This document shows, one piece after another, positions 37,476 to 45,191 of a stretch of DNA of 64,000 nt. The DNA comes from Arthrobacter sp. CJ23. GTDB taxonomy: Bacteria; Actinomycetota; Actinomycetes; Actinomycetales; Micrococcaceae. The stretch is from assembly GCF_024741795.1 (NCBI RefSeq), contig NZ_CP102950.1, positions 2,480,001 to 2,544,000 on the forward strand, in the 5' to 3' direction. The notes below the pieces were generated by a model, which saw only the letters and a program-made list of their open reading frames with translations, was not told the DNA's origin and searched no databases. Position numbers and translations under genes: made by a program. How positions within the stretch are numbered: position 1 is the stretch's first letter; each line of letters begins with the position of its first letter.

Positions 37476-38351
37476 ATGCTAAGTGGTGTGAAGACTGTGT
37501 CCTACGACAACTGGGGCCCGCAGGACATGTCTGCTCCGGCCAAACGCCGGCTTCCCGAGGTTGCAGTGCAGCGCGGCATGGTGCTCGAGGACGTGCAGTC
37601 CGGCTGGGTGGGCGAAGTCACGCGGGTGGAAAAGTCCGGGGGCATGCACGTTGTGGCCCTCGAGGACCGGCGCGGCAAGACGAGATCCTTCCAGCTTGGC
37701 TTCGGCTTCCTGCTCGAGGGCCAGGCTATCCGCCTCATGCCGCCGGCCGGCCGCCCTCCCGCCAGCGCCGAGGCAGCGGCGGGACGGACTGCCTCCGGTT
37801 CCGTCCGCGTCGAAGGCCGGCGCGCCCAGGTGGCGAAGGCCAGCCGCATCTGGGTGGAAGGCAAGCACGACGCCGAACTCGTGGAAAAGGTGTGGGGTGA
37901 CGACCTCCGCGTGGAGGGCATCGTCGTCGAGCCGCTGCACGGCGTCGACGACCTGAGGGCCGCGATCGCGGCTTTCTCCCCCGGTCCCGGCCGCAAGCTC
38001 GGCATCCTGGTTGACCACCTGGTGCCAGGCTCCAAGGAATCCAGGATCGCCGCGGAGGCCATGTCCCTGCCCGGGGCGGCGGGGAACGTGCTGATTGTTG
38101 GCCACCCCTATGTGGATGTGTGGCAGGCCATCCGGCCCAGGGTGCTGGGCATTGAACAGTGGCCCGAGGTCCCGCGCGGCATGGACTGGAAAACGGGGAT
38201 CCTCAAGGCCTTCGGCTGGCCGTCGGGCACCGCCGAGGACGTTGGCCTCGGCTGGCAGAAGCTCCTCGGCGCCGTGCGCAGCTACGCGGACCTGGAAGCC
38301 TCGTTGCTGGGGAGGGTGGAGGAAGTCATCGACTTCCTGACGGTTCCCTGA
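37476..38351 (+). CDS. DUF3097 family protein (TOPRIM-like)
   Basis: A 291-aa cytosolic protein conserved in Actinobacteria and of unknown function. The N-terminal part is a small beta domain (GMVLEDVQSGWVGEVTRVE). After a Pro/Ala linker comes a TOPRIM-like core: IWVEGKHDAELVEKVWGDDLR with the conserved Glu, then KLGILVDHLVPGSKESRIA with the Asp, as in primase-type metal sites. This suggests a nucleic-acid enzyme, but no activity is known. ATG 37476 follows GAGGA by 5 nt. It is divergent from hrcA. Confidence 0.88.
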   Translation: MLSGVKTVSYDNWGPQDMSAPAKRRLPEVAVQRGMVLEDVQSGWVGEVTRVEKSGGMHVVALEDRRGKTRSFQLGFGFLLEGQAIRLMPPAGRPPASAEAAAGRTASGSVRVEGRRAQVAKASRIWVEGKHDAELVEKVWGDDLRVEGIVVEPLHGVDDLRAAIAAFSPGPGRKLGILVDHLVPGSKESRIAAEAMSLPGAAGNVLIVGHPYVDVWQAIRPRVLGIEQWPEVPRGMDWKTGILKAFGWPSGTAEDVGLGWQKLLGAVRSYADLEASLLGRVEEVIDFLTVP

Positions 38352-38477
38352 GCAAGCGGCCCCTGCTCCCGCGGCAATTTGCCACAGTGCAACGGGGAGT
38401 TGGTCCGCCGATGAAGCGCCAAGGAAGTATTCTGGGACAGCACGACCGCACCGTCTTTACAGCCTAAGGAAGAAACA

Positions 38478-38891
38478 GTGGCACAGAACGCTCCTGAAGA
38501 ACCGGGCAGCGCCGCAGGCCAGCCCCAGTACCATGGCGCTCCTGCCAACGCCCTCCCCCTGACAGCCAGCGAAGACCGGCAGTGGGCCACGCTGGCACAC
38601 TTCGGCGGCATCCTGGGCTGCCTGCCTTCCCTGCTGATCTGGCTGATCTTCCGCGACCGCGGCCCCTTCACGGCGCAGGAATCCAAGGAAGCCCTGAATT
38701 TCACGCTTCCGCCCACCATCGCCGCTGTGCTTGCGAACATCCTGGTGCTGCTGCCTGTGGTGGGGAACCTGTTTGCCGTTATTGCCACCGGCATCTGGAT
38801 CGCGCTGACCTGCTTCTCCGTCTCCGCCGGCATCCGCGTCAACCACGGCCAGCCGCACCGCTACCGCCTGAACCTGCGCTTGATCAAGTAG
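38478..38891 (+). CDS. DUF4870 domain membrane protein
   Basis: A 137-aa protein with an N-terminal Pro/Ala-rich tail, the DUF4870 entry motif DRQWATLAHFGGIL, and three hydrophobic segments (about residues 41-57, 72-95 and 96-115) with the intervening ESKEALNF motif. Function is unknown; the family forms small membrane proteins. The GTG start follows TAAGGAAGAAAC. The last 30 bp of the gene and 9 bp beyond recur as a 39-bp direct repeat at 39592. Confidence 0.88.
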   Translation: MAQNAPEEPGSAAGQPQYHGAPANALPLTASEDRQWATLAHFGGILGCLPSLLIWLIFRDRGPFTAQESKEALNFTLPPTIAAVLANILVLLPVVGNLFAVIATGIWIALTCFSVSAGIRVNHGQPHRYRLNLRLIK

Positions 38892-38900
38892 CGTCGGATC
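38862..38900 (+). repeat. 39-bp direct repeat, copy 1
   Basis: Covers the last codons and stop of the DUF4870 gene plus 9 bp. It matches 39592-39630 at 36 of 39 positions; in copy 2 the stop codon TAG has become TAC. Confidence 0.75.
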
Positions 38901-38937
38901 CGGCGAGCGACGCCGGGGCTGCCGCTTGCGGCCGCGG

Positions 38938-39456
38938 TCAGAGGTTGCGGATCCAGGCGTCCGGCGACGGAAGAAGGAACGGCACGGAATCGCTTTCCAC
39001 CCACGCGATCAGCAGTGCCAGCAGCACCCAGCCGATCCACGCGCCAACCACGTCCACGACGCGGTTGGCAAAGCTCTCCTTCTCACCGAACCCCGGCACG
39101 TACCTCTCGAAGAACTCCCAGGCGACCGTAATCACGGCCACCAGGACGAACGGCACCGACCAGAACCCCAGCATGGCGCCGGCGGAGGCGTGGATCCACG
39201 ACCAGCGGTCGAACGGAACGTGGTCGATGTCCTGCGGACCGTCTCCGGTCTTCTGGACGATGTCGCGGTAGCCGAGGTAGCCGGCAAAACCGAGCCACAC
39301 TGCGGTGCCCACGATGCGGATGACCCAGGCCAGGGTGCCCACCTTGGGATCGAAGGTCATCAGGGACAACAAGAGGAAACCTGCAACAACGGCCACAAAG
39401 AGCAGCGCGCTGCGCCAGGAAACGCCGAACGGGGACTGAGCTGAAGCAGTAGACAT
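38938..39456 (-). CDS. integral membrane protein of unknown function
   Basis: A 172-aa protein with four to five hydrophobic segments (about residues 16-35, 43-62, 85-107 and 145-163). The stretch AWEFFERYVPGFGEKESFANRVVDVVGAW between the last helices resembles the WE..E..N...D...G pattern of some VanZ/DUF-type membrane proteins, but I do not recognise a family with confidence. ATG 39456 with GGAGAAG before it is preferred to an in-frame start 5 codons upstream. The gene is flanked by two copies of a 39-bp direct repeat. Confidence 0.7.
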   Translation of the reverse strand: MSTASAQSPFGVSWRSALLFVAVVAGFLLLSLMTFDPKVGTLAWVIRIVGTAVWLGFAGYLGYRDIVQKTGDGPQDIDHVPFDRWSWIHASAGAMLGFWSVPFVLVAVITVAWEFFERYVPGFGEKESFANRVVDVVGAWIGWVLLALLIAWVESDSVPFLLPSPDAWIRNL

Positions 39457-39591
39457 GGCTTCTCCAACCACTGTGATTGAGACCAGCGGGCGGGCCCGGG
39501 GCCCCCGGAACCTCCAGATCGCGGGCCACCCAGCTACATGGTATTCCTCACGCCCAAGCCTGGACAGAGCCCGGCGCTGGACGGGCCCAGG

Positions 39592-39630
39592 TACTGCCTG
39601 AACCTGTGCTTGATCAAGTACCGTCGGATC
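39592..39630 (+). repeat. 39-bp direct repeat, copy 2
   Basis: A non-coding near-copy of the 3' end of the DUF4870 gene (36 of 39 identical to 38862-38900). The rest of the 39457-39695 gap shows no gene. Confidence 0.75.
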
Positions 39631-39652
39631 GGAGCCCTAAGCGGCGTCCCGG

Positions 39653-39689
39653 GGCCCCGACGCGAGCTTGCGAGTGTCGGGAAGGGGCC
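39653..39689 (-). terminator. hairpin after hemW, likely terminator
   Basis: GGCCCCGAC (39653-39661) pairs with GTCGGG (39676-39681) and GGGGCC (39684-39689), with a 2-nt bulge. It lies 6 bp beyond the hemW stop. No T run follows. Confidence 0.45.
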
Positions 39690-39695
39690 TCAGCG

Positions 39696-40925
39696 CTAGT
39701 CCGGAAGGATCCGGCGTACCACGGCGTCGGCCAGCAGGCGGCCCTTCAGCGTCAGAACCAGCCTGCCCTTGAACGCGGCAGCGGGATCTACCAGCCCCTC
39801 GGCGATGAGCCCGGCCATGGCATGGCGGCCGACCTTGTCGAGGGCGTCGACAGCCAGTCCAGCGCCGAGGCGGGCCTCCAGCATGATGCGCTCCATCTCC
39901 CGGGTTCCGGCGTCGAGCGTTTCCCTGCCTGCTGCGGGCGATAAACCGCCGGCCAGCCGGGAAGCGTAGGCGGTGGGGTGCTTGACGTTCCACCACCGCA
40001 CGCCGCCCACATGGGAATGCGCGCCCGGGCCGATGCCCCACCAGTCGTCCCCGCGCCAGTAGGCGAGGTTGTGCCGGCAGGCCTGCTCCGGCGTCCGCGA
40101 CCAGTTGCTGACCTCATACCAGGTGAGACCGGCTTCGGTGATCAGCTGCTCGGCGAGCTCGTACTTGTCCGCGTGGTCGTCGTCGTCGATTCCAGGAACC
40201 TCGCCGCGGCGGATCTGGGCGGCAAGCTTGGTGCCGTCCTCCACGATCAGGGCATAGGCGCTGATATGGTCCGGCCCGTAGGACAGCGCGGTCTCCAGGG
40301 ATTGCCGCCAGTCGTCCATCGATTCGCCGGGCGTGCCGTAGATGAGGTCCAGGCTGACGGCGAGGCCGGCGTCGCGCGCCCACTGCACCACCTGCGGGAC
40401 GCGGCTGGGCGTGTGGGTACGGTCCAGGACCTTCAGGACGTGGGGCACGGCGGACTGCATGCCGAAGGAGACCCTGGTGAAGCCGGCATCCGCGAGAAAC
40501 TGCAGGGACTCCCGCGTGACCGAGTCCGGGTTGGCTTCCGTGGTCACTTCGGCGCCGGGTTCCAGGCCCCAGTGCCCGACGGCGGCCGCCAGGATCCGCG
40601 CGAGGTCCTCCGCGGGGAGCAGCGTGGGGGTGCCGCCGCCGAAGAAGACGGTGCCCATGGGCCGGTGCGGGAGCCCCGACGCCGCCAGCGCGCGGGCGGC
40701 GAAGTCCACTTCGGACACCGCCGTGGTGGCGTAGGCATCCTGCGAGGCCCCGCCACCGAGCTCAGTGGCCGTGTAGGTGTTGAAGTCGCAGTAGCCGCAG
40801 CGGACGGCACAGAAGGGGATGTGGACGTACAGCCCGAACTTGCGCTGCCCGACGCCGTCGAGCACCTGCGGCGGCAGGAGGCCGTCCGCAGGTGCCGGGT
40901 CGCCGAGCGGCAGGACGCTAGGCAT
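39696..40925 (-). CDS. hemW: radical SAM heme chaperone HemW
   Basis: Binds heme and inserts it into respiratory enzymes; older annotations call it coproporphyrinogen III oxidase-like. The 409-aa protein has the radical SAM cluster motif CAVRCGYC with the HemW-type extra residues (IPFCAVRCGYCDFNTYT), the SAM-binding FFGGGTPTLL, and a C-terminal HemN_C domain. It follows lepA by 48 bp, which is the standard lepA-hemW pairing. With the bcc-aa3 genes in the same window a role in heme delivery is plausible. Confidence 0.93.
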   Translation of the reverse strand: MPSVLPLGDPAPADGLLPPQVLDGVGQRKFGLYVHIPFCAVRCGYCDFNTYTATELGGGASQDAYATTAVSEVDFAARALAASGLPHRPMGTVFFGGGTPTLLPAEDLARILAAAVGHWGLEPGAEVTTEANPDSVTRESLQFLADAGFTRVSFGMQSAVPHVLKVLDRTHTPSRVPQVVQWARDAGLAVSLDLIYGTPGESMDDWRQSLETALSYGPDHISAYALIVEDGTKLAAQIRRGEVPGIDDDDHADKYELAEQLITEAGLTWYEVSNWSRTPEQACRHNLAYWRGDDWWGIGPGAHSHVGGVRWWNVKHPTAYASRLAGGLSPAAGRETLDAGTREMERIMLEARLGAGLAVDALDKVGRHAMAGLIAEGLVDPAAAFKGRLVLTLKGRLLADAVVRRILPD

Positions 40926-40973
40926 GCGTGCCGCCTGGCGCAGCTCCAGCTGCTTTGTGGGCGAACAGCCGCA

Positions 40974-42827
40974 TTACTTCTTGGCCTTGTCCTTCGACTC
41001 GTCCGTGGTCAGCGCTGCGATGAAGGCCTCCTGGGGCACCTCGACGCGGCCCACCATCTTCATGCGCTTCTTGCCTTCCTTCTGCTTCTCGAGCAGCTTG
41101 CGCTTACGGGAGATGTCGCCGCCGTAGCATTTCGCAAGAACGTCCTTGCGGATCGCCCGGATGCTTTCGCGGGCGATGATGCGGGAGCCGATGGCGGCCT
41201 GGATGGGCACCTCGAACTGCTGGCGCGGGATGAGCTCGCGCAGCTTGCCGGTCATCATCACACCGTAGGCGTAGGCCTTGTCACGGTGGGTGATCGCGGA
41301 GAAGGCGTCCACCTGCTCGCCCTGGAGCATGATGTCCACCTTGACCAGATCGGACACCTGCTCGCCGTCGGCCTTCCAGTCCAGCGAGCCGTAGCCGCGG
41401 GTCTTGGACTTGAGGATGTCGAAGAAGTCGAAGACGATCTCGGCCAGCGGCAGGCGGTACCGGATTTCCACCCGGTCCTCGGAGAGGTAGTCCATGCCGC
41501 CCATGATGCCGCGGCGGCTCTGGCACAATTCCATGATGGCGCCGACGAACTCGTTGGGCGCCAGGATGGTGGCGGACACCATCGGCTCGCGGACCTCGGC
41601 GATCTTGCCGGTGGGGTACTCGCTGGGGTTGGTGACGTGGACGACCTTCTTGTCCTCCAGCGTCACCTCGTACTCCACGTTGGGGGCGGTGGAGATCAGG
41701 TCCAGGTTGTACTCGCGCTCGAGGCGTTCACGGGTGATTTCCAGGTGCAGCAGGCCCAGGAAGCCCACGCGGAAGCCGAAGCCCAGCGCCGCGGACGTCT
41801 CGGGCTCGTACACGAGTGCGGCGTCGTTGAGCATCAGCTTTTCGAGGGCATCGCGGAGCACCGGATAGTCGGTGCCGTCCAGCGGATACAGGCCGGAGAA
41901 GACCATGGGCTTGGCATCCGCGTAGCCGGCCAGGGACTGCGAGGCCGGCTTGGCCAGGTTGGTCACGGTGTCGCCCACCTTGGACTGGCGGACGTCCTTC
42001 ACGCCGGTGATCAGGTAGCCGACCTCGCCCACGCCCAGGCCCTTGGACGGGGTGGGCTCCGGGGAGCTGACACCGATTTCCAGGAGCTCGTGGGTGGCGC
42101 GGGTGGACATCATCTGGATGCGCTCACGCGGGTGCAGCATGCCGTCCACCACACGGACGTAGGTGACCACGCCGCGGTAGGTGTCATAGACCGAGTCGAA
42201 GATCATGGCACGGGCCGGGGCGTTGGGGTCGCCGACCGGGGCCGGCAGATCGCGGACGATCTTGTCCAGGAGGGCCTCGACGCCGGCGCCGGTCTTGCCG
42301 GAGACACGGAGAACGTCGTCGGGATCGCCGCCGATAAGGTTGGCCAGTTCCGCCGCGTACTTTTCAGGCTGCGCAGCGGGGAGGTCGATCTTGTTGAGCA
42401 CCGGGATGATGGTGAGGTTGTTTTCCATCGCCAGGTAAAGGTTGGCCAGGGTCTGGGCTTCGATGCCTTGCGCCGCGTCCACCAGGAGCACTGCACCTTC
42501 ACAGGCTGCCAGGGAGCGCGAGACTTCATAGGTGAAGTCGACGTGGCCGGGGGTATCGATCATGTTCAGCGCATAGCTGGTGCCATCCAGTTCCCAGGGC
42601 ATGCGGACTGCCTGCGACTTGATGGTGATGCCACGCTCACGTTCGATGTCCATGCGGTCCAGATACTGGGCCTTCATGTCGCGTGATTGAACGACGCCGG
42701 TGTACTGCAGCATGCGGTCGGCCAGGGTGGATTTACCGTGGTCGATGTGGGCAATGATGCAGAAGTTCCGGATGATGGCCGGATCTGTCGCGGCGGGCAC
42801 CGGTGCGGTGCGGGCCATGGGAGACAC
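40974..42827 (-). CDS. lepA: elongation factor 4 (LepA)
   Basis: A ribosomal GTPase that acts on stalled or newly initiating ribosomes. The 617-aa protein has G1 [10 protein letters not shown]3 DTPGHVDF, G4 NKID and the LepA-specific C-terminal domain ([18 protein letters not shown], then [20 protein letters not shown]). GTG 42827 is 6 nt after AAGGA; ATG 42818 is also possible. A 902-codon antisense frame over lepA and hemW is a codon-bias shadow. Confidence 0.96.
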   Translation of the reverse strand: MSPMARTAPVPAATDPAIIRNFCIIAHIDHGKSTLADRMLQYTGVVQSRDMKAQYLDRMDIERERGITIKSQAVRMPWELDGTSYALNMIDTPGHVDFTYEVSRSLAACEGAVLLVDAAQGIEAQTLANLYLAMENNLTIIPVLNKIDLPAAQPEKYAAELANLIGGDPDDVLRVSGKTGAGVEALLDKIVRDLPAPVGDPNAPARAMIFDSVYDTYRGVVTYVRVVDGMLHPRERIQMMSTRATHELLEIGVSSPEPTPSKGLGVGEVGYLITGVKDVRQSKVGDTVTNLAKPASQSLAGYADAKPMVFSGLYPLDGTDYPVLRDALEKLMLNDAALVYEPETSAALGFGFRVGFLGLLHLEITRERLEREYNLDLISTAPNVEYEVTLEDKKVVHVTNPSEYPTGKIAEVREPMVSATILAPNEFVGAIMELCQSRRGIMGGMDYLSEDRVEIRYRLPLAEIVFDFFDILKSKTRGYGSLDWKADGEQVSDLVKVDIMLQGEQVDAFSAITHRDKAYAYGVMMTGKLRELIPRQQFEVPIQAAIGSRIIARESIRAIRKDVLAKCYGGDISRKRKLLEKQKEGKKRMKMVGRVEVPQEAFIAALTTDESKDKAKK

Positions 42828-42984
42828 GCAGGGTCCTTACTGTCGACACTCACACGGCCGTTTTCCGGAGTGGCGATGGCCACCCGGCTCATGCCGCGTA
42901 TTTGAACCTCTAGTCTCCCATGAACGCGCGGTTCGCCGTACATTGGCCGGCCTGGACTCCCGGCAAGGCACCAACAGGGCACAG

Positions 42985-42990
42985 TACCGT
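42985..42990 (+). promoter_or_regulatory. -10 box of leaderless MazF/PemK-like gene
   Basis: TACCGT is followed by 6 nt and ATG 42997; no ribosome-binding site is present. Confidence 0.5.
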
Positions 42991-42996
42991 AGTGCC

Positions 42997-43554
42997 ATGG
43001 CATTCCAACTGCGTACCCTCGGCGATCTGATCAAGCGTTCACTGCGGTTCCTGGGCGGCAAGGCGGCGGCCCCCACCAAGGTGCGGCGTCCGGCGTCGGG
43101 ACGTCCGACGGCGGGGCGTCCGACTGCGGGGCGTCCGGCCGCCGGGAAGCCCGCGGGCTCCTATCCGGGCGACTTCGAGGGCGTGGCGTCGGTCCACTAC
43201 TCCCCCAAACCGGACGGCCAGCCGGATCCCGGCGAAATCGTCTGGAGCTGGGTGCCGTTCGAGGAAGACCATTCCCGCGGTAAGGACCGTCCCGTCCTGC
43301 TGGTGGCGCGGGACGGCAAGTGGCTGCTGGGACTCATGCTGACCAGCAAGGACCACGACAACGGGGCCAGGGCCGGAGACTATGTGGACATCGGCGTCGG
43401 CCCCTGGGACCGCGAACGGCGTCCCAGCGAGGTGAAGCTGGACAGGATCATCCGGGTCAATCCGTCCGCCGTCCGGCGCGAAGGCGCCATCCTGGACAGC
43501 TCCACATTCCAGGCGGTGTCCCGGTCCCTGAGGGCGCGACACGGCTGGAACTAG
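42997..43554 (+). CDS. MazF/PemK-like (type II toxin fold) protein with repeat linker
   Basis: A 185-aa protein. Residues 1-25 are basic and amphipathic (LGDLIKRSLRFLGGK). A repeat linker follows (GRPTAGRPTAGRPAAGKPAG), then a PemK/MazF-like domain: PGEIVWSWVPFEEDHSRGKDRP with the family's GEI-W-PF-D-GK-RP pattern, VLLVAR and LMLTSKDHD. Classical members are endoribonuclease toxins, but no antitoxin gene is adjacent: the upstream gene is divergent lepA and the downstream one is rpsT. This branch, with its long extension, may have a household role instead. The DNA of the linker is itself repetitive (CGGGGCGTCCG copies near 43099-43140). Confidence 0.75.
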   Translation: MAFQLRTLGDLIKRSLRFLGGKAAAPTKVRRPASGRPTAGRPTAGRPAAGKPAGSYPGDFEGVASVHYSPKPDGQPDPGEIVWSWVPFEEDHSRGKDRPVLLVARDGKWLLGLMLTSKDHDNGARAGDYVDIGVGPWDRERRPSEVKLDRIIRVNPSAVRREGAILDSSTFQAVSRSLRARHGWN

Positions 43555-43582
43555 CCGCATTTCCGGCCGTGGCGCACGAATC

Positions 43583-43723
43583 TGCTATCCTTTATAGCTG
43601 TGTGTCCGTGCAGGTCGACGGCCACTCATGGTTGGCTGCCATAGGCATCCCCACGCCGCTCAGTCGATGGCCAACCTGAAAACCCTCTAGACCATTTCCG
43701 CATTAAAAAGAGAGTTCACACAC
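43583..43723 (+). promoter_or_regulatory. rpsT promoter and structured 5' leader
   Basis: An extended -10, TGCTATCCT (43583-43591), would start a leader of about 125 nt before rpsT. In it GGTTGGC (43630-43636) pairs with GCCAACC (43670-43676). Such leaders often mediate autoregulation of ribosomal proteins; here this is inference. Confidence 0.45.
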
Positions 43724-43984
43724 GTGGCTAATATCAAGTCCCAGAAGAAGCGCATCCTCACCAACGAGAAGGCCCGCCTGCGTAACAACGCAGTCAAGTC
43801 TGAGCTGAAGACGGCCATCCGCGCCGTTGCCGTCGCCGTTGAGTCCTCGGACAAGGATGCTGCTGCAACTGCTCTTGTTGCTGCCAGCCGCAAGCTGGAC
43901 AAGGCTGTCAGCAAGGGCGTTATTCACAAGAACAACGCTGCAAACCGCAAGTCGGCGATCTCCAAGAAGGTCAACGCACTCTAA
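43724..43984 (+). CDS. rpsT: 30S ribosomal protein S20
   Basis: An 86-aa, Lys/Ala-rich, three-helix protein that binds 16S rRNA early in 30S assembly. [20 protein letters not shown] at the start and [19 protein letters not shown] at the end are S20 signatures. The start is GTG 43724 after GAGAG. It is convergent with holA. Confidence 0.97.
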   Translation: MANIKSQKKRILTNEKARLRNNAVKSELKTAIRAVAVAVESSDKDAAATALVAASRKLDKAVSKGVIHKNNAANRKSAISKKVNAL

Positions 43985-44010
43985 GGTTTCTCCAGTTCGA
44001 CTGAGCTGAT

Positions 44011-44045
44011 CAAGTGGTAGGCACCCTGTGGGTGCCTGCCACTTG
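44011..44045. terminator. bidirectional intrinsic terminator
   Basis: CAAGTGGTAGGCACCC (44011-44026) pairs with GGGTGCCTGCCACTTG (44030-44045), with one mismatch at the A/G position. It ends rpsT and lies beyond the holA stop. Confidence 0.85.
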
Positions 44046-44067
44046 GTCTAGCGGACTGCCCGATCCT

Positions 44068-44187
44068 GGTCAGTACCGGCGGGGTCAGTTCCGGCGGGGT
44101 CAGTTCCGGCGGGGTCAGTTCCGGCGGGGTCAGTTCCGGCGGGGTCAGTTCCGGCGGGGTCAGTTCCGGCGGGGTCAGTTCCGGCGG
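44068..44187. repeat. eight-copy 15-bp tandem repeat at the holA 3' end
   Basis: The unit GGTCAGTTCCGGCGG occurs eight times head to tail with no gaps; the first copy has one change (GTACC for GTTCC). The copy at 44173-44187 holds the holA stop codon, and since each unit is 5 codons, every other copy also carries that stop in the same frame. Confidence 0.95.
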
Positions 44188-45191
44188 ACCGAGGTGGCGA
44201 TGACCGTCACGGCGTGCTCGACGGCGTAAACAGGGTCCCGTGAGAGGCCCTTGACCTGGGCGTCGGCCTCGGCGGTGACCTGGATGGAGCGGATGAGGCC
44301 TTCGGGGGTCCACTTGCGGACGTCACGCTGCGCCTGCTCCACAAGCCAGGGCTGCATGCCCAACTGCTTGGCGATCTGCGCCGAAGATCCCTGCGCCCCG
44401 GCCACCTTGGCCAGAGTCCGCAGCTTGGCAGCGAGTGCCGCCACCAGCGGAACGGGGTCGACGCCCGTAGCCAGGGCATGGCGGAGGGTGGACAGGGCAA
44501 GCGGCCCGTTGCCGGCCATGGCGGCATCCGCCACCTTGAAGGCCGTGGCCTCCACGCGCCCGCCGTAGTACCGCTCCACGGTTGCGGCATCAACGGCCGT
44601 GGTGGCGTCGGCGATGAGCTGGCTGCAGGCCGCCGCAAGCTCGGACAGGCTGGCACCCACGGCATTGACCAAGGCCTGCACGGCCTCCGGCTCGATCCGC
44701 CGGCCGCCGGCCTTGAACTCGGACATGACGAAGGCGGTCTTCTCCGCGTCCTTCTTCAGCGGCTGGCAGTCCACCACCGGCCAACCCCCCGCTTTGACGG
44801 CGTCCAGCAGCTTCTTGCCACGGACCCCGCCCGCATGCCTCAGCACCAGGACCACGTCGGCGTCCGTATGCCCGAGGTAGCCCAGGGCATCGGCCAGGAA
44901 GGCGTCATTCATGGCCTCGAGGCCTTCGATTTCGATGAGCTTGGCTTCGCCGAACAATGAAGGCGTCACGGCCATGGCCAGCGAGCCCGGCTCATAGCTG
45001 GAAGCGTTGAGCCTGCTGAGTTCCACTTCCGGCGCGGCGGCCCGCACCTGGGCCCGGACCCGGTCCATGGCCCGGATTCCCAGATAGTCTTCGGGGCCGG
45101 TGATAAGGACTACGGCGGCCGGCGCAACGTCCCGCCAGCTGGCGGTGTTCGCCGCGGCACTCTTGGCCCTCGTCGTTTGGGCAGCAGCCAC
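44175..45191 (-). CDS. holA: DNA polymerase III subunit delta
   Basis: Opens the sliding clamp as part of the clamp loader. The 338-aa protein has the delta-type AAA+ fold without a working P-loop (VVLITGPEDYLGIRAMDRVR), the clamp-contact region LSRLNASSYEPGSLAMAVTPSLFG and the C-terminal collar helices (STLRHALATGVDPVPLVAALAAKLR). GTG 45191 follows AAGGA. The protein ends TSVRRN inside the first unit of a tandem repeat. Its start lies within the 3' end of comEC, a usual comEA-comEC-holA order. Confidence 0.93.
   Translation of the reverse strand: MAAAQTTRAKSAAANTASWRDVAPAAVVLITGPEDYLGIRAMDRVRAQVRAAAPEVELSRLNASSYEPGSLAMAVTPSLFGEAKLIEIEGLEAMNDAFLADALGYLGHTDADVVLVLRHAGGVRGKKLLDAVKAGGWPVVDCQPLKKDAEKTAFVMSEFKAGGRRIEPEAVQALVNAVGASLSELAAACSQLIADATTAVDAATVERYYGGRVEATAFKVADAAMAGNGPLALSTLRHALATGVDPVPLVAALAAKLRTLAKVAGAQGSSAQIAKQLGMQPWLVEQAQRDVRKWTPEGLIRSIQVTAEADAQVKGLSRDPVYAVEHAVTVIATSVRRN

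Noticed and set aside
39978..42686. 902-codon plus-strand frame over hemW and lepA
   Set aside because: It is antisense to two well-supported genes, shows no domain, and is rich in Val, Gly, His and Asp as expected from reversed codons.
43084..43150. Possible CRISPR-like repeats in the MazF-like gene
   Set aside because: The repeats are short, contiguous and in frame, encoding an RPTAG linker; there are no spacers.
44044..44055. Second dre-like site (TGGTCTAG half)
   Set aside because: Only one half-site is present and it belongs to the rpsT terminator region.
43981..44313. Minus-strand frame with PPELT repeats as a repeat protein
   Set aside because: It is only another reading frame of the 15-bp tandem repeat plus holA and lacks a start signal or homology.
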